Part shown: piece after piece, positions 25,037 to 33,804 of the stretch
Position numbering within the stretch: position 1 is the stretch's first letter
Layout of the letters: each line of letters opens with the position of its first letter
From: M3007 sp044350425
Lineage (GTDB): Bacteria > Bacteroidota > Bacteroidia > Chitinophagales > Saprospiraceae
Direction: 5' to 3'
DNA length: 64,000 nucleotides
Assembly (NCBI GenBank): GCA_044350425.1
Contig: JBILHS010000012.1
Coordinates: 10,011-74,010, forward strand
Program-made: the position numbers and the translations under genes
Notes under the pieces: model-generated
What the model was told of the DNA's origin: nothing
The model's database searches: none
What the model saw: the letters and a program-made list of their open reading frames with translations, nothing else

Positions 25037-26146
25037 ATGATTGAAAAATCCATCACCGCAGCACTCGACATGGCTGCCATTCCACAGCGTCGAGCCAAAA
25101 AAGCACTCCACAACCGCGTCAACCGCCGCGAACTAAAGGAGTTGCTTCAGAAGGATACCGTTCAAAGAGTTACACTGTCTTTTTACAAATATGCCCGCAT
25201 TGATGACCCGCAGGCTTTTCGGGACGAATTGTATGCGTGGTGGGATGCTTTGGGAGTATTGGGACGTACTTACATGGCCACAGAGGGCATTAATGCACAG
25301 ATCTCTGTACCAGAAGTACACTTTGAGCAATTCAAAACCCTCATGAACAGTTACGAAATGTTCCGTGGGCTGCGGCTGAACGTTGCGGTGGAAGCCGAAG
25401 GAAAGTCATTTTTCGCCCTGACTATCAAAGTCAAGGACAAAATAGTTGCGGATGGTGTGACGGATCCAACCTTTGATCCTGCAAAAACCGGTACGCACCT
25501 CAATGCCGAGGCCTGGAACCGCGCCAGCGAAGAGCCCGGCGTCATCATTGTAGATATGCGCAACCACTATGAGAGCGAGGTGGGCCATTTTGAGCATGCC
25601 ATTACCCCCGATGCTGCCACCTTCCGGGAAGAACTTCCGATGGTCGCTGAGTTGCTTGCAGACCAACGGGATAAAAAGATCCTGATGTATTGCACCGGCG
25701 GGATCCGATGCGAAAAAGCAAGTGCCTATATGAAACACAATGGTTTTGAGAACGTGTTTCAACTGGAAGGCGGCATCATAGAATATGACCGTCAAGTGCG
25801 GGCAAATGGTCTGGACAATAAGTTCCTGGGTAAAAATTTCGTGTTCGACGAACGCCTGGGTGAAAGAATAAGCCCTGATGTGATCGCCCACTGTCATCAA
25901 TGTGATCAGCCTTCAGATCACCATACGAATTGCGCCAACCTGTATTGTCACATCCTTTTCATTCAATGCGACGATTGTCGTCCAAAATACGCTGGATGCT
26001 GTTCTGAAAAATGCGCTGAACTCAACGCACTACCTACAGAAGTCCAAAAAGAACGTGCTCCATCCATGGTTTTCAACGGTACAAAATTTGGGAAAGGTGC
26101 ATATAAGGCCTTTCGTAAAGCCGGGGGGCACTTGAGTGTTGCTTAA
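25037..26146 (+). CDS. trhO: tRNA uridine(34) hydroxylase TrhO (rhodanese family)
   Basis: A 369-residue protein with an N-terminal acylphosphatase-like part (LSFYKYARIDDP, YMATEGINAQIS), a rhodanese domain (IIVDMRNHYESEVGHF, catalytic loop CTGGIRCE at about residue 218-225) and a C-terminal cysteine/histidine-rich segment (CHQCDQPSDHHTNC, CHILFIQCDDC, CCSEKC) likely to bind zinc. TrhO hydroxylates U34 of tRNAs in the oxygen-dependent 5-hydroxyuridine pathway. The long C-terminal form is usual in Bacteroidota. The 254 bases upstream are AT-rich and show no clear promoter box. Confidence 0.94.
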   Translation: MIEKSITAALDMAAIPQRRAKKALHNRVNRRELKELLQKDTVQRVTLSFYKYARIDDPQAFRDELYAWWDALGVLGRTYMATEGINAQISVPEVHFEQFKTLMNSYEMFRGLRLNVAVEAEGKSFFALTIKVKDKIVADGVTDPTFDPAKTGTHLNAEAWNRASEEPGVIIVDMRNHYESEVGHFEHAITPDAATFREELPMVAELLADQRDKKILMYCTGGIRCEKASAYMKHNGFENVFQLEGGIIEYDRQVRANGLDNKFLGKNFVFDERLGERISPDVIAHCHQCDQPSDHHTNCANLYCHILFIQCDDCRPKYAGCCSEKCAELNALPTEVQKERAPSMVFNGTKFGKGAYKAFRKAGGHLSVA

Positions 26147-26253
26147 AGCAAGTTACCTTCATGGGTCAGGTGATCATCGCAAGGGCGAATCTTGTTTTTT
26201 GGAAATTTTTAGCAGCAAAAAATCCCGTTCTTTCGCCGACGAAAAAAACAATC

Positions 26254-28293
26254 ATGTCCAAACAACAACGCAAAACTGCTTCTGCTAAGCCAGCTTCAAG
26301 CTCCACCGCAAACAACTCGTATTCCAACGTGCATTCGGAGCCGTCCGCATTTTTCAACAATATTCTACTCCAGAGCGGACTCATCTTTGCCTTCGCGTTT
26401 TTACTCTACGCAAATACGTTGACCCATGAGTTCACACTTGATGATGCCATTGTCATCACGGACAACATGTTCACCCAGCAGGGCATTAAAGGAGTCGGCG
26501 GGATCCTTTCAAACGATACCTTTTTTGGATTTTTCAAAGTAGAAGGAAAGGAAGCTTTGGTTACAGGTGGACGTTACCGCCCTATGACCCTGGTGGTATT
26601 TGCTTTCTTGTATCAGTTTAGTACCAGCCCTTTTCTATTCCACTTTTTTACAGTGCTTCTTTTCGCTTTGACCTGTGTGGTACTTTACCGTACGCTCTTG
26701 AAGCTTTTGACTCCCCCTCTGGTCTTCAATCACCCCCCCCCCCCCTTTTGGGCACATTATGGGCCGATGATCGCATGGCTTGCCACGGTCCTTTTTGCTG
26801 CGCACCCGATCCATACAGAGGTGGTTGCAAACATCAAAGGTTGCGACGAAATCCTGACGCTCCTAGGTTGTCTGTCTGCCTTGTATTTTACTCTGAAGGC
26901 ATGGGATACCCAACAAACCAAGTGGGCTCTGGCAGCAGGAGGAGCTTTCTTTATTGCCTGTCTTTCTAAAGAAAATGCTGCAGCATACGTTGTTTTGATT
27001 CCCTTAGCCTTGTGGTTCTTTAGAGGTGCTGACCAGAGCCCTTCCAACACTTCAATCTGGAAATCCAGCCTTCCTATTTTTATTTCTTTTGCAGCTTTTT
27101 TCCTGCTGCGGGGAAGCATTTTGCATTGGCGCTTTGGAGGAGAACCCATGGAGCTGATGAACAACCCTTTCCTGAAACTGGAAGGGAACCAATGGGTCAA
27201 GTTTGCCCCAGCAGAAAGACTGGCAACGATCCTGTATACCCTGGGCAAATACGTTCAATTGTTGTTTGTTCCGCATCCACTCACCCATGACTATTACCCG
27301 CGTCAGATTGGTATCATGCGTTTTGGCAACCCATTTGTGCTTTTGAGCCTGGCACTTTATAGTTTTATGGGGTATTGGGCGCTGCGTGGTTTCAAGCATC
27401 GCGATCCATATGCTTTTGGCATTTTGCTCTATTTGCTCCCTCTTGGTATCGTTTCCAACCTGGTTTTTCCGATCGGCACCAATATGGGTGAGCGCTTTGC
27501 TTTTATGCCATCGGTCGGTTTTTGCCTTTTGATCGCTTTATTTTTGAGTAAGTTTTTAAAAAACAATCAGTCCTTGGTGCTGGGTGTAGTGGGTAGCGTA
27601 ATGTTGCTTTTTTCCATCAAAACCTTCGTCCGTAACTTTGCCTGGAGCAGCAATGAGAATCTTTTTATGACGGACGCTGCGGTTTCTATCAACAGTGCGA
27701 AACTCCAAAATGCCTGCGGAGGCGTGCTTTTTGATCGTGCTACCAAAGAAAAAGACGCGGAAAAACAATCCGTGCTCTGTATGAAGGCCATGCCACATCT
27801 GAACCAGGCCATCAAGATCTATCCAAATTATAAGGATGCATATATCAGTCGGGGCGGCGCGCATTTTGTACTTAAAGAATACGTGGAGGCAATCGCAGAT
27901 TATCGCAAGGCCATACAATTTGCTCCGGACGATGCTAAACTCAAAACCTATCTGGCACTCGCCTTGCGCGATGGAGGCAAATACTATGGGGAACAAAAAG
28001 CAGACATCCAAAACGCCTTCAAATGCTTCGAAGAATCCTGGCAGCTAAATCCAAAAGATCCGGAAACAGCGCGACTGATGGGTGTAGGATACGGGATCAG
28101 CGGAAAATCTGAAGAGGCCATCAAATGGTTTGAAAAAGCCGTGGAGATCGCCCCTAAAGAAGCCGGATTTCTTTGGGATCTGGGGCTGGCCTATTCTGCA
28201 TCCGGGAACGCCGCAAAAGGCGAAGAGCTTCGCAGAAAAGCGATGGAATTAGATCCGGGCATCGCCCAGAAGCGGAGCAAAGGCGGCCGATAA
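26254..28293 (+). CDS. TMTC-like multi-spanning membrane protein with TPR tail
   Basis: A 679-residue protein starting MSKQQRKTA (26254); an in-frame ATG at 26161 lacks support. Residues about 45-470 hold around ten hydrophobic segments of a GT-C-like membrane part (DDAIVITDNMFTQ, then GGRYRPMT, resembling the TMTC/DUF1736 glycosyltransferase group). Residues about 510-670 carry tetratricopeptide repeats (YKDAYISRGGAHFVLKEYVEAIADYRKAIQFAPDD and later copies). TMTC relatives transfer mannose to secreted proteins in animals; the bacterial role is not established. The gene contains a run of 13 C in frame (Pro161-164) that makes it a likely phase-variable gene. Confidence 0.85.
   Translation: MSKQQRKTASAKPASSSTANNSYSNVHSEPSAFFNNILLQSGLIFAFAFLLYANTLTHEFTLDDAIVITDNMFTQQGIKGVGGILSNDTFFGFFKVEGKEALVTGGRYRPMTLVVFAFLYQFSTSPFLFHFFTVLLFALTCVVLYRTLLKLLTPPLVFNHPPPPFWAHYGPMIAWLATVLFAAHPIHTEVVANIKGCDEILTLLGCLSALYFTLKAWDTQQTKWALAAGGAFFIACLSKENAAAYVVLIPLALWFFRGADQSPSNTSIWKSSLPIFISFAAFFLLRGSILHWRFGGEPMELMNNPFLKLEGNQWVKFAPAERLATILYTLGKYVQLLFVPHPLTHDYYPRQIGIMRFGNPFVLLSLALYSFMGYWALRGFKHRDPYAFGILLYLLPLGIVSNLVFPIGTNMGERFAFMPSVGFCLLIALFLSKFLKNNQSLVLGVVGSVMLLFSIKTFVRNFAWSSNENLFMTDAAVSINSAKLQNACGGVLFDRATKEKDAEKQSVLCMKAMPHLNQAIKIYPNYKDAYISRGGAHFVLKEYVEAIADYRKAIQFAPDDAKLKTYLALALRDGGKYYGEQKADIQNAFKCFEESWQLNPKDPETARLMGVGYGISGKSEEAIKWFEKAVEIAPKEAGFLWDLGLAYSASGNAAKGEELRRKAMELDPGIAQKRSKGGR
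26733..26745 (+). repeat. Run of 13 C inside the TMTC-like gene
   Basis: Thirteen C in a row encode the last base of His160 and Pro161-164. It is by far the longest homopolymer in the window; the next G or C run has 8. Loss of one C shifts into a frame that stops at 26768-26770, gain of one gives a stop at 26967-26969. Either change would remove the rest of the membrane region and all TPRs. Confidence 0.95.
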
Positions 28294-28370
28294 AATCAGC
28301 GCGTGTCTGAGATTTAATCAGAATCAAACTTTCAGAGACCGCCTACCCATCGGCATTCCGTCCAACAATG

Positions 28371-28378
28371 TACCTTTG
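28371..28378 (+). promoter_or_regulatory. Candidate -7 box of ffh
   Basis: TACCTTTG, 56 bases upstream of the ATG at 28435. No -33 box at the right spacing. Confidence 0.4.
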
Positions 28379-28434
28379 CAAACCGAAACAGCAAATCAAC
28401 CATATTTTAAGTCATTCGTTAATATTCCAATACA

Positions 28435-29811
28435 ATGTTTGAAAGTTTAAGCGACCGTTTAGATAGTGCGTTCAAGGTTTTAAGCGGCAATAACCGCATC
28501 ACCGAACTCAATGTAGCTGAGAGTATCAAGGAGATCCGTCGTGCTTTGGTGGCTGCCGATGTGAACTATAAAATTGCCAAAGACTTCACCGATCGGGTAA
28601 AAGAGAAAGCGCTGGGCACAGAAAATGTATTGAAAAGTGTGTCGCCAGGCCAATTGATGATCAAGATCGTGAGCGATGAGCTGACGGAATTAATGGGGGG
28701 CCAAAGCGTTGGCATCAATGTCAAAGGTCACCCGGGTATCGTGCTGGTAGCGGGTCTGCAAGGTTCAGGCAAAACCACTTTTAGCGGCAAACTAGCCAAA
28801 TACCTTAAGGAACAACGCAAAATGCGCCCCTTGCTCGTAGCTTGTGACGTTTATCGCCCAGCGGCCATCGAGCAATTGACCGTGCTGGCCGAAAGCATCG
28901 GGGTAGCCGTATATAAAGAGATCGAGAATAAAAACCCGGTAGACATCGCCCGCAATGCCGTTGCTTTTGCGAAAGCAAACAGTCATGACGTGGTGATCGT
29001 GGATACTGCAGGCCGTCTAGCTGTGGATGAGGCGATGATGGACGAGGTTGAAAATATCAAAAAATCACTCGGGCCTACGGAAACCTTGTTTGTGGTGGAC
29101 TCCATGACGGGGCAAGACGCCGTAAATACCGCAGAAGCCTTCAACAAGCGCATCAATTTTGATGGCGTAGTGCTGACAAAACTGGACGGTGATACCCGTG
29201 GCGGTGCAGCGTTGACCATCAAACATACGGTGGGTAAACCCATCAAATTTGTGTCTCAGGGGGAAAAGCTGGATGCACTTGATGTATTTTACCCTGATCG
29301 TATGGCCAAGCGTATCCTGGGTATGGGTGATATTGTGTCATTGGTGGAAAAAGCACAGCTTGAATTTGATGATGAAGAGGCAAAGCGGATTGAAAAGCGC
29401 ATCAAACAGAACAAGTTTGACTTCAACGACTTTTTAGGTCAGATGCAAATGATCAAAAAAATGGGTGATCTGAAAAGTCTCATGTCCATGATACCAGGTA
29501 TGGATAAAGCCTTGAAAGATGCCCCTATTGACGATAAAGCCCTCCTGCGTGTAGAAGCCATCATTCAGAGCATGACGCCCTGGGAACGCGCTAATCCGGA
29601 TGCGATCAGCCTGTCGCGCAAAAAAAGACTTGCCAAAGGCTGCGGTCAGAATATTGATCAGATCAACCTTTTTATGAAAAACTTCGGTCAGATGCGGCAG
29701 ATGATGCATCAGGTTTCGAAAATGCCTGCAGGAAAAATGGGCATGCCGCCAGGAGCTGGTGGAATGGGGTTGCCTGCACCTAAAGCTGGCATAGGTAAAT
29801 TCAGACGGTAA
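28435..29811 (+). CDS. ffh: Signal recognition particle protein Ffh (SRP54)
   Basis: A 458-residue protein: N domain (residues 1-90), GTPase G domain with GLQGSGKTTFSGKLA (about 105-119), DTAGRLAVDEAMMDEV and TKLDGDTRGGAAL, and a methionine-rich M domain (about 300-458, ending MPAGKMGMPPGAGGMG) that binds signal peptides and SRP RNA. It targets inner-membrane proteins co-translationally to FtsY and SecYEG. Length and motifs are standard. I could not identify a 4.5S SRP RNA gene nearby. Confidence 0.98.
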   Translation: MFESLSDRLDSAFKVLSGNNRITELNVAESIKEIRRALVAADVNYKIAKDFTDRVKEKALGTENVLKSVSPGQLMIKIVSDELTELMGGQSVGINVKGHPGIVLVAGLQGSGKTTFSGKLAKYLKEQRKMRPLLVACDVYRPAAIEQLTVLAESIGVAVYKEIENKNPVDIARNAVAFAKANSHDVVIVDTAGRLAVDEAMMDEVENIKKSLGPTETLFVVDSMTGQDAVNTAEAFNKRINFDGVVLTKLDGDTRGGAALTIKHTVGKPIKFVSQGEKLDALDVFYPDRMAKRILGMGDIVSLVEKAQLEFDDEEAKRIEKRIKQNKFDFNDFLGQMQMIKKMGDLKSLMSMIPGMDKALKDAPIDDKALLRVEAIIQSMTPWERANPDAISLSRKKRLAKGCGQNIDQINLFMKNFGQMRQMMHQVSKMPAGKMGMPPGAGGMGLPAPKAGIGKFRR

Positions 29812-29896
29812 ACTTCTGAAATAGGCCTTATTCAAAGGGAGAGATCAACAATTTGGTTTAGGATTGAATTGGATTTTTAATGGCCAGAAATCTACT

Positions 29897-29937
29897 GGAG
29901 AATAAATTTTCTCCATTGCACCCAACTTCTTGGGTGC
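29897..29937 (+). repeat. Two adjacent hairpins in the leader of the 29973 gene
   Basis: GGAGAA/TTCTCC (29897-29902 with 29909-29914) and GCACCCAA/TTGGGTGC (29918-29925 with 29930-29937, loop CTTC) lie between ffh and the next ATG. The second is a perfect 8-bp stem with a tetraloop. No T-run follows, so a 5'-leader structure is more likely than a terminator. Confidence 0.5.
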
Positions 29938-29972
29938 TGACTTCTGTCTTGCAGGAAAATGACTTGCACTTT

Positions 29973-30731
29973 ATGAAAAAGACCTACTTTCTACCGCTAT
30001 TCCTATGCCTTGCATTTTCTGCTTTTTCTCAGAAAAAAAGACCTGAATTTGGCTTTACCGTGAAGGCCGGTAATTTCACGCTCCCCTCAGAAAATACTTT
30101 TTCAGACTTTTCCAGCAGTTACAATCAGGGGACCGTGTCTAACAATGCTGGCAGTTCCTATGCCATAGGAATCTGGAACTCTTGGTCCTTAGGAACTTAT
30201 CTTCGAATTTCAGCATCCCTAATGTACCGGTCTGCATCCTTGAATATCAGACAACGGAATAATTATACATCTTTAGATTTAGTACATTTAGAGTCCATTC
30301 AAGAGCAAAAAACCAACTTGAATAGCTTATTAATGCCGGTTCATCTTCACATTGCTTTTAAAAAAGATGGCAAATTTTCATTGGTTATTGGAGGTGGTCC
30401 CAACCAGATCTTTTCTTCCCAGATGTCTTCCAAATTTTCTACTCAAATAGATGATTTGCCGCAAACTACCAATACTTATTCAAACAACCAGTCAGATTGG
30501 ACCGCCTTTGGCACCACCTTGAATTTCAACGCAGGTCTGTTTTACAAGCTGGATTCAAAAACCAGTGTGGGGCTCGATTATTCCTTAGAAAAACCCGGCG
30601 AACTTATTTTTGGGAGTAGGCTCGCTAATATCAATCCGCTGATTGATTGTATTTGTTTTTATGGTGACCTAAATATACAGCGCAACATGAATAGTTTTTC
30701 CGTCTCTTTGCGCCACAATATTTTGGACTAG
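29973..30731 (+). CDS. Secreted outer-membrane beta-barrel-like protein
   Basis: A 252-residue protein; the ATG at 29973 begins a clean signal peptide (MKKTYFLPLFLCLAFSAFSQ), whereas an in-frame ATG at 29880 would place it 31 residues inside. The mature part alternates polar and aromatic residues in strand-like stretches (FGFTVKAGNFTL, YLRISASLMYRSASL, LHIAFKKDGKFSLVIGGGP) and ends in a barrel-like strand (SFSVSLRHNILD). This suggests a small PorT/OmpW-type barrel. Specific function not recognised. It precedes prmA by 5 bases, so the two may be co-transcribed. Confidence 0.75.
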   Translation: MKKTYFLPLFLCLAFSAFSQKKRPEFGFTVKAGNFTLPSENTFSDFSSSYNQGTVSNNAGSSYAIGIWNSWSLGTYLRISASLMYRSASLNIRQRNNYTSLDLVHLESIQEQKTNLNSLLMPVHLHIAFKKDGKFSLVIGGGPNQIFSSQMSSKFSTQIDDLPQTTNTYSNNQSDWTAFGTTLNFNAGLFYKLDSKTSVGLDYSLEKPGELIFGSRLANINPLIDCICFYGDLNIQRNMNSFSVSLRHNILD

Positions 30732-30736
30732 ACAAC

Positions 30737-31564
30737 ATGAACTATCACAAATACGAATTAAGAACTACCCCGGAAACCGCTGACATCCTCGTGGCTTTTC
30801 TATCAGACAGCCCTTTCGACACTTTTGAGGAAACGGCAGATGGTTTAAACGCATATGCGCCCGCGACCGCATCAATCCAGGAAATAGACGCCTTACTGCT
30901 TGATCTACAGGGGCAATTCGATTTTACCTGGGGAAAAGAGCTTATCCTTGGACAAAACTGGAACGAATTGTGGGAAAGTAATTTTCAACCCGTGATCGTG
31001 GGTGATTTCTGCGCGGTTCGTGCAGATTTCCATGAGCCCATTCCGGGAGTAAAATGGGAATTGGTCATTAATCCCAAAATGGCTTTTGGTACCGGGCATC
31101 ATGAAACCACCTGGCAATGCATTGCAGCCATCGAGCACCTGCCGCTTCAGGGAGCAAAAGTGTTGGATTATGGTTGCGGCACCGGAATTCTTGCCATTCT
31201 AGCTTCCAAACAAGGGGCTACTGAAGTGGAAGCCGTTGATATTGAATCAGAATCCTACCGGAATACGGTCGAAAATTGCATCGCCAACGGCGTAAACAAT
31301 GTGACTGCCCGCCTGGGCACACTCTCTAACATTGAAGGCAACTATTTTGATGGGATCCTGGCGAATATCAATCGTCCTATCATTCTGGAATCCCTGCCAT
31401 CGCTTTCCAACTTGTTGAAACCTAAAGGCTGGCTATTGATCTCCGGCATCTTATTGACCGATGAAGAGATCGTTACTGAAGCAGCAAAGGCAGCAGGTTT
31501 CACAAAAAAAGAAATGAAAAGCAGCGGAAATTGGTTGTGTGGCGTGTTTGAGAAGGAAGGCTGA
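30737..31564 (+). CDS. prmA: Ribosomal protein L11 methyltransferase PrmA
   Basis: A 275-residue class I SAM-dependent methyltransferase: the family motif PKMAFGTGHHETT precedes the SAM-binding VLDYGCGTGILAI (about residue 143-155), followed by ILANINRPIILE with the NPPY-like acceptor site. PrmA trimethylates ribosomal protein L11. The N-terminal substrate-recognition domain (residues 1-90) is present. Motifs and length are standard. Confidence 0.96.
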   Translation: MNYHKYELRTTPETADILVAFLSDSPFDTFEETADGLNAYAPATASIQEIDALLLDLQGQFDFTWGKELILGQNWNELWESNFQPVIVGDFCAVRADFHEPIPGVKWELVINPKMAFGTGHHETTWQCIAAIEHLPLQGAKVLDYGCGTGILAILASKQGATEVEAVDIESESYRNTVENCIANGVNNVTARLGTLSNIEGNYFDGILANINRPIILESLPSLSNLLKPKGWLLISGILLTDEEIVTEAAKAAGFTKKEMKSSGNWLCGVFEKEG

Positions 31565-31575
31565 TTCTCTTTCAT

Positions 31576-31583
31576 TACCTTTG
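31576..31583 (+). promoter_or_regulatory. Candidate -7 box of guaA
   Basis: TACCTTTG, 53 bases upstream of the ATG at 31636, after the prmA stop. No -33 box at the expected spacing. Confidence 0.4.
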
Positions 31584-31635
31584 CGTCTTCTCTTAGTATT
31601 TCTTTGGTGAACATAGATTCACCACACCTGATTTT

Positions 31636-33174
31636 ATGCAAAAAATCCTCATCCTAGATTTTGGATCACAGTATACCCAACTCATCGCCCGCAGGGTGCG
31701 TGAGATGAATGTTTATTGTGAGATCGTTCCTTACAACAAACTGCCCGAACTCACGGACGATATTATGGGCGTCATTCTTTCCGGAAGCCCTTTTTCTGTC
31801 CGATGGGAAAATGCATTACGGCTTGACCTGAACCTGATCGCCGGCAAAAAGCCCTTACTCGGCATTTGTTACGGCGCGCAACTGATGGCCGACTTTTTTG
31901 GCGGCGAGGTAGCGCAGTCATCTAAGCGTGAATACGGTAAGATCATGCTCCAGCAGCACGCACCAAACGATCCGTTTTTTGCAGGAATTTCTAAACGCTC
32001 CCAGGTTTGGATGAGCCACTCAGATACCATCGTGCGGATGCCCGAAGGCTTCGAAGTGCTGGGCAATTCAGATACGATCCCTTTTGCGGCTTTTCGTTCG
32101 GAAGAGGGAAAATTTGCAAAACCCGTATACGGTATCCAGTTTCACCCGGAGGTATTTCATAGCCTGGAAGGATTTGAGATCCTGAAAAACTTTGTCCACG
32201 ACATCTGTGGATGCGCCGGCGACTGGACTGCACAGCATTTTGTGGACGAAACCATTGCAGCACTGCGCAAACAGATCGGAAATGAGCAGGTTATTATGGC
32301 CCTCTCCGGTGGTGTGGACAGTACCGTGGCAGCCACCCTACTCCACCGCGCGATTGGCGACCGCTTGTTCTGCTTTTTTATAGACAATGGTTTACTTCGT
32401 AAGGATGAATTTCAGGAAGTACTGGATTCCTACAAGGGCATGGGACTGAACATTGAAGGGGTGGATGCAAAAGATCGTTTTTATGCCGCCTTGGCCGGAG
32501 TGACTGACCCCGAACTAAAGCGCAAAGCCATCGGTAAGTTATTTATTGACCTCTTCGAAGAAGAAAGTGAAGCACATCCTGATTTTCAGTGGTTGGGACA
32601 GGGTACCATTTATCCTGATGTGATCGAATCTGTCAGTGTACACGGACCTTCTGTTACCATAAAAAGTCACCACAACGTGGGTGGTTTACCTGAAAAACTC
32701 AAGCTGAAAATTGTAGAGCCGTTGCGTTCACTTTTCAAAGATGAGGTACGCCGGGTTGGTCGGGAGCTCAATGTTTCCCCCAATATCCTCAACCGCCACC
32801 CCTTCCCGGGCCCTGGTCTGGGTATTCGTATTCTGGGGGACATTACCCCGGAAAAAGTTCAGATCCTTCAGGAAGCTGATGCGATTTTCACCGCTAAGCT
32901 GAAGGAGCATGAACTTTATGATGAGGTCTGGCAGGCTGGTGCCATTTTGCTTCCCATTCATTCTGTTGGCGTAATGGGCGACGAGCGTACGTATGAGAAG
33001 ACCATTGCTTTACGTGCTGTAAGCTCTACAGACGGAATGACCGCTGAATGGAGCAGACTTCCACACGAGTTTCTTGCTGAGGTGAGCAGTGAGATCATCA
33101 ACAATGTAAAAGGGATCAACCGGGTAGTGTATGATATTTCAACCAAACCACCTGCAACCATTGAATGGGAGTAA
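31636..33174 (+). CDS. guaA: GMP synthase (glutamine-hydrolysing)
   Basis: A 512-residue enzyme that converts XMP to GMP using glutamine and ATP. The class I glutaminase domain has the nucleophile Cys in LLGICYGAQ (about residue 77) and the His-Glu pair in GIQFHPEVFH (about 170). The ATP-pyrophosphatase domain has ALSGGVDSTVAA (about 222-233), and the dimerisation domain ends in TKPPATIEWE. All key motifs are present and the length is typical. Confidence 0.99.
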   Translation: MQKILILDFGSQYTQLIARRVREMNVYCEIVPYNKLPELTDDIMGVILSGSPFSVRWENALRLDLNLIAGKKPLLGICYGAQLMADFFGGEVAQSSKREYGKIMLQQHAPNDPFFAGISKRSQVWMSHSDTIVRMPEGFEVLGNSDTIPFAAFRSEEGKFAKPVYGIQFHPEVFHSLEGFEILKNFVHDICGCAGDWTAQHFVDETIAALRKQIGNEQVIMALSGGVDSTVAATLLHRAIGDRLFCFFIDNGLLRKDEFQEVLDSYKGMGLNIEGVDAKDRFYAALAGVTDPELKRKAIGKLFIDLFEEESEAHPDFQWLGQGTIYPDVIESVSVHGPSVTIKSHHNVGGLPEKLKLKIVEPLRSLFKDEVRRVGRELNVSPNILNRHPFPGPGLGIRILGDITPEKVQILQEADAIFTAKLKEHELYDEVWQAGAILLPIHSVGVMGDERTYEKTIALRAVSSTDGMTAEWSRLPHEFLAEVSSEIINNVKGINRVVYDISTKPPATIEWE

Positions 33175-33190
33175 TGACAGATTTCTAGGG

Positions 33191-33198
33191 TATATTTG
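33191..33198 (+). promoter_or_regulatory. Candidate -7 box of the lptE operon
   Basis: TATATTTG, 54 bases upstream of the lptE ATG and just after the guaA stop. No clear -33 box. Confidence 0.42.
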
Positions 33199-33252
33199 CA
33201 CGTCAGGCATCCATACCATGTACTAAACCGTTTATCCTGGAAAATATCGAAC

Positions 33253-33765
33253 ATGAGATTGCACCCTTTGCCTTTTGCGCTTTGTCTTTTGCTGCTGTTT
33301 CTATCGGGTTGCTGCTATACCTTTAAAGGCATCTCAATCGATCCGGATGTGAAAACTTTTTTTGTTCAAAATTTTGAAACAGAAACCTCCAATGCTCCTC
33401 CAACACTGGGTCTGAATTTTACAGAAAGGTTGAAGGACAAAATACGCCTTGAAAGTCGCCTGAGTCTAAAAAATACGGATGCAGACGTCGAGTTTTCTGG
33501 AAAAGTGATCGATTATCGCGTGGTACCAGTGGCTCCCAAACCGGGCGAAGTGGTTGAATTGAATCGTCTGGAAGTTGGCGTGAGTATCTTTTTTATAAAC
33601 AATAACGATGATAAAAAGAGTTGGAAATTAGCACGCACATTCCGGCATTTTGCTGAATTTAACAACACGGTCGACTTACTTACCGTCCAGGATCAACTCT
33701 TACAAGATGTAATTTTTCCACAGATCCTGGAAGATATTTTTAACGCAGCATTCAATGATTGGTAA
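33253..33765 (+). CDS. lptE: LptE-like LPS-assembly lipoprotein
   Basis: A 170-residue lipoprotein starting at ATG 33253 (MRLHPLPFALCLLLLFLSGC), with lipobox LSGC at Cys20 and a second Cys next to it. The mature sequence (YTFKGISIDPDVKTFFVQNFETETSN, LNFTERLKDKIRLESRL, DVEFSGKVIDYRVVPVA) matches the LptE family of Bacteroidota, which plugs the LptD barrel in lipopolysaccharide export. No lptD is visible here. It heads a cluster with the 33805 gene and secG. Confidence 0.9.
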   Translation: MRLHPLPFALCLLLLFLSGCCYTFKGISIDPDVKTFFVQNFETETSNAPPTLGLNFTERLKDKIRLESRLSLKNTDADVEFSGKVIDYRVVPVAPKPGEVVELNRLEVGVSIFFINNNDDKKSWKLARTFRHFAEFNNTVDLLTVQDQLLQDVIFPQILEDIFNAAFNDW

Positions 33766-33804
33766 CGAATCCCCAAATAATCAGATCAACAAATCAACCA
33801 CCTC

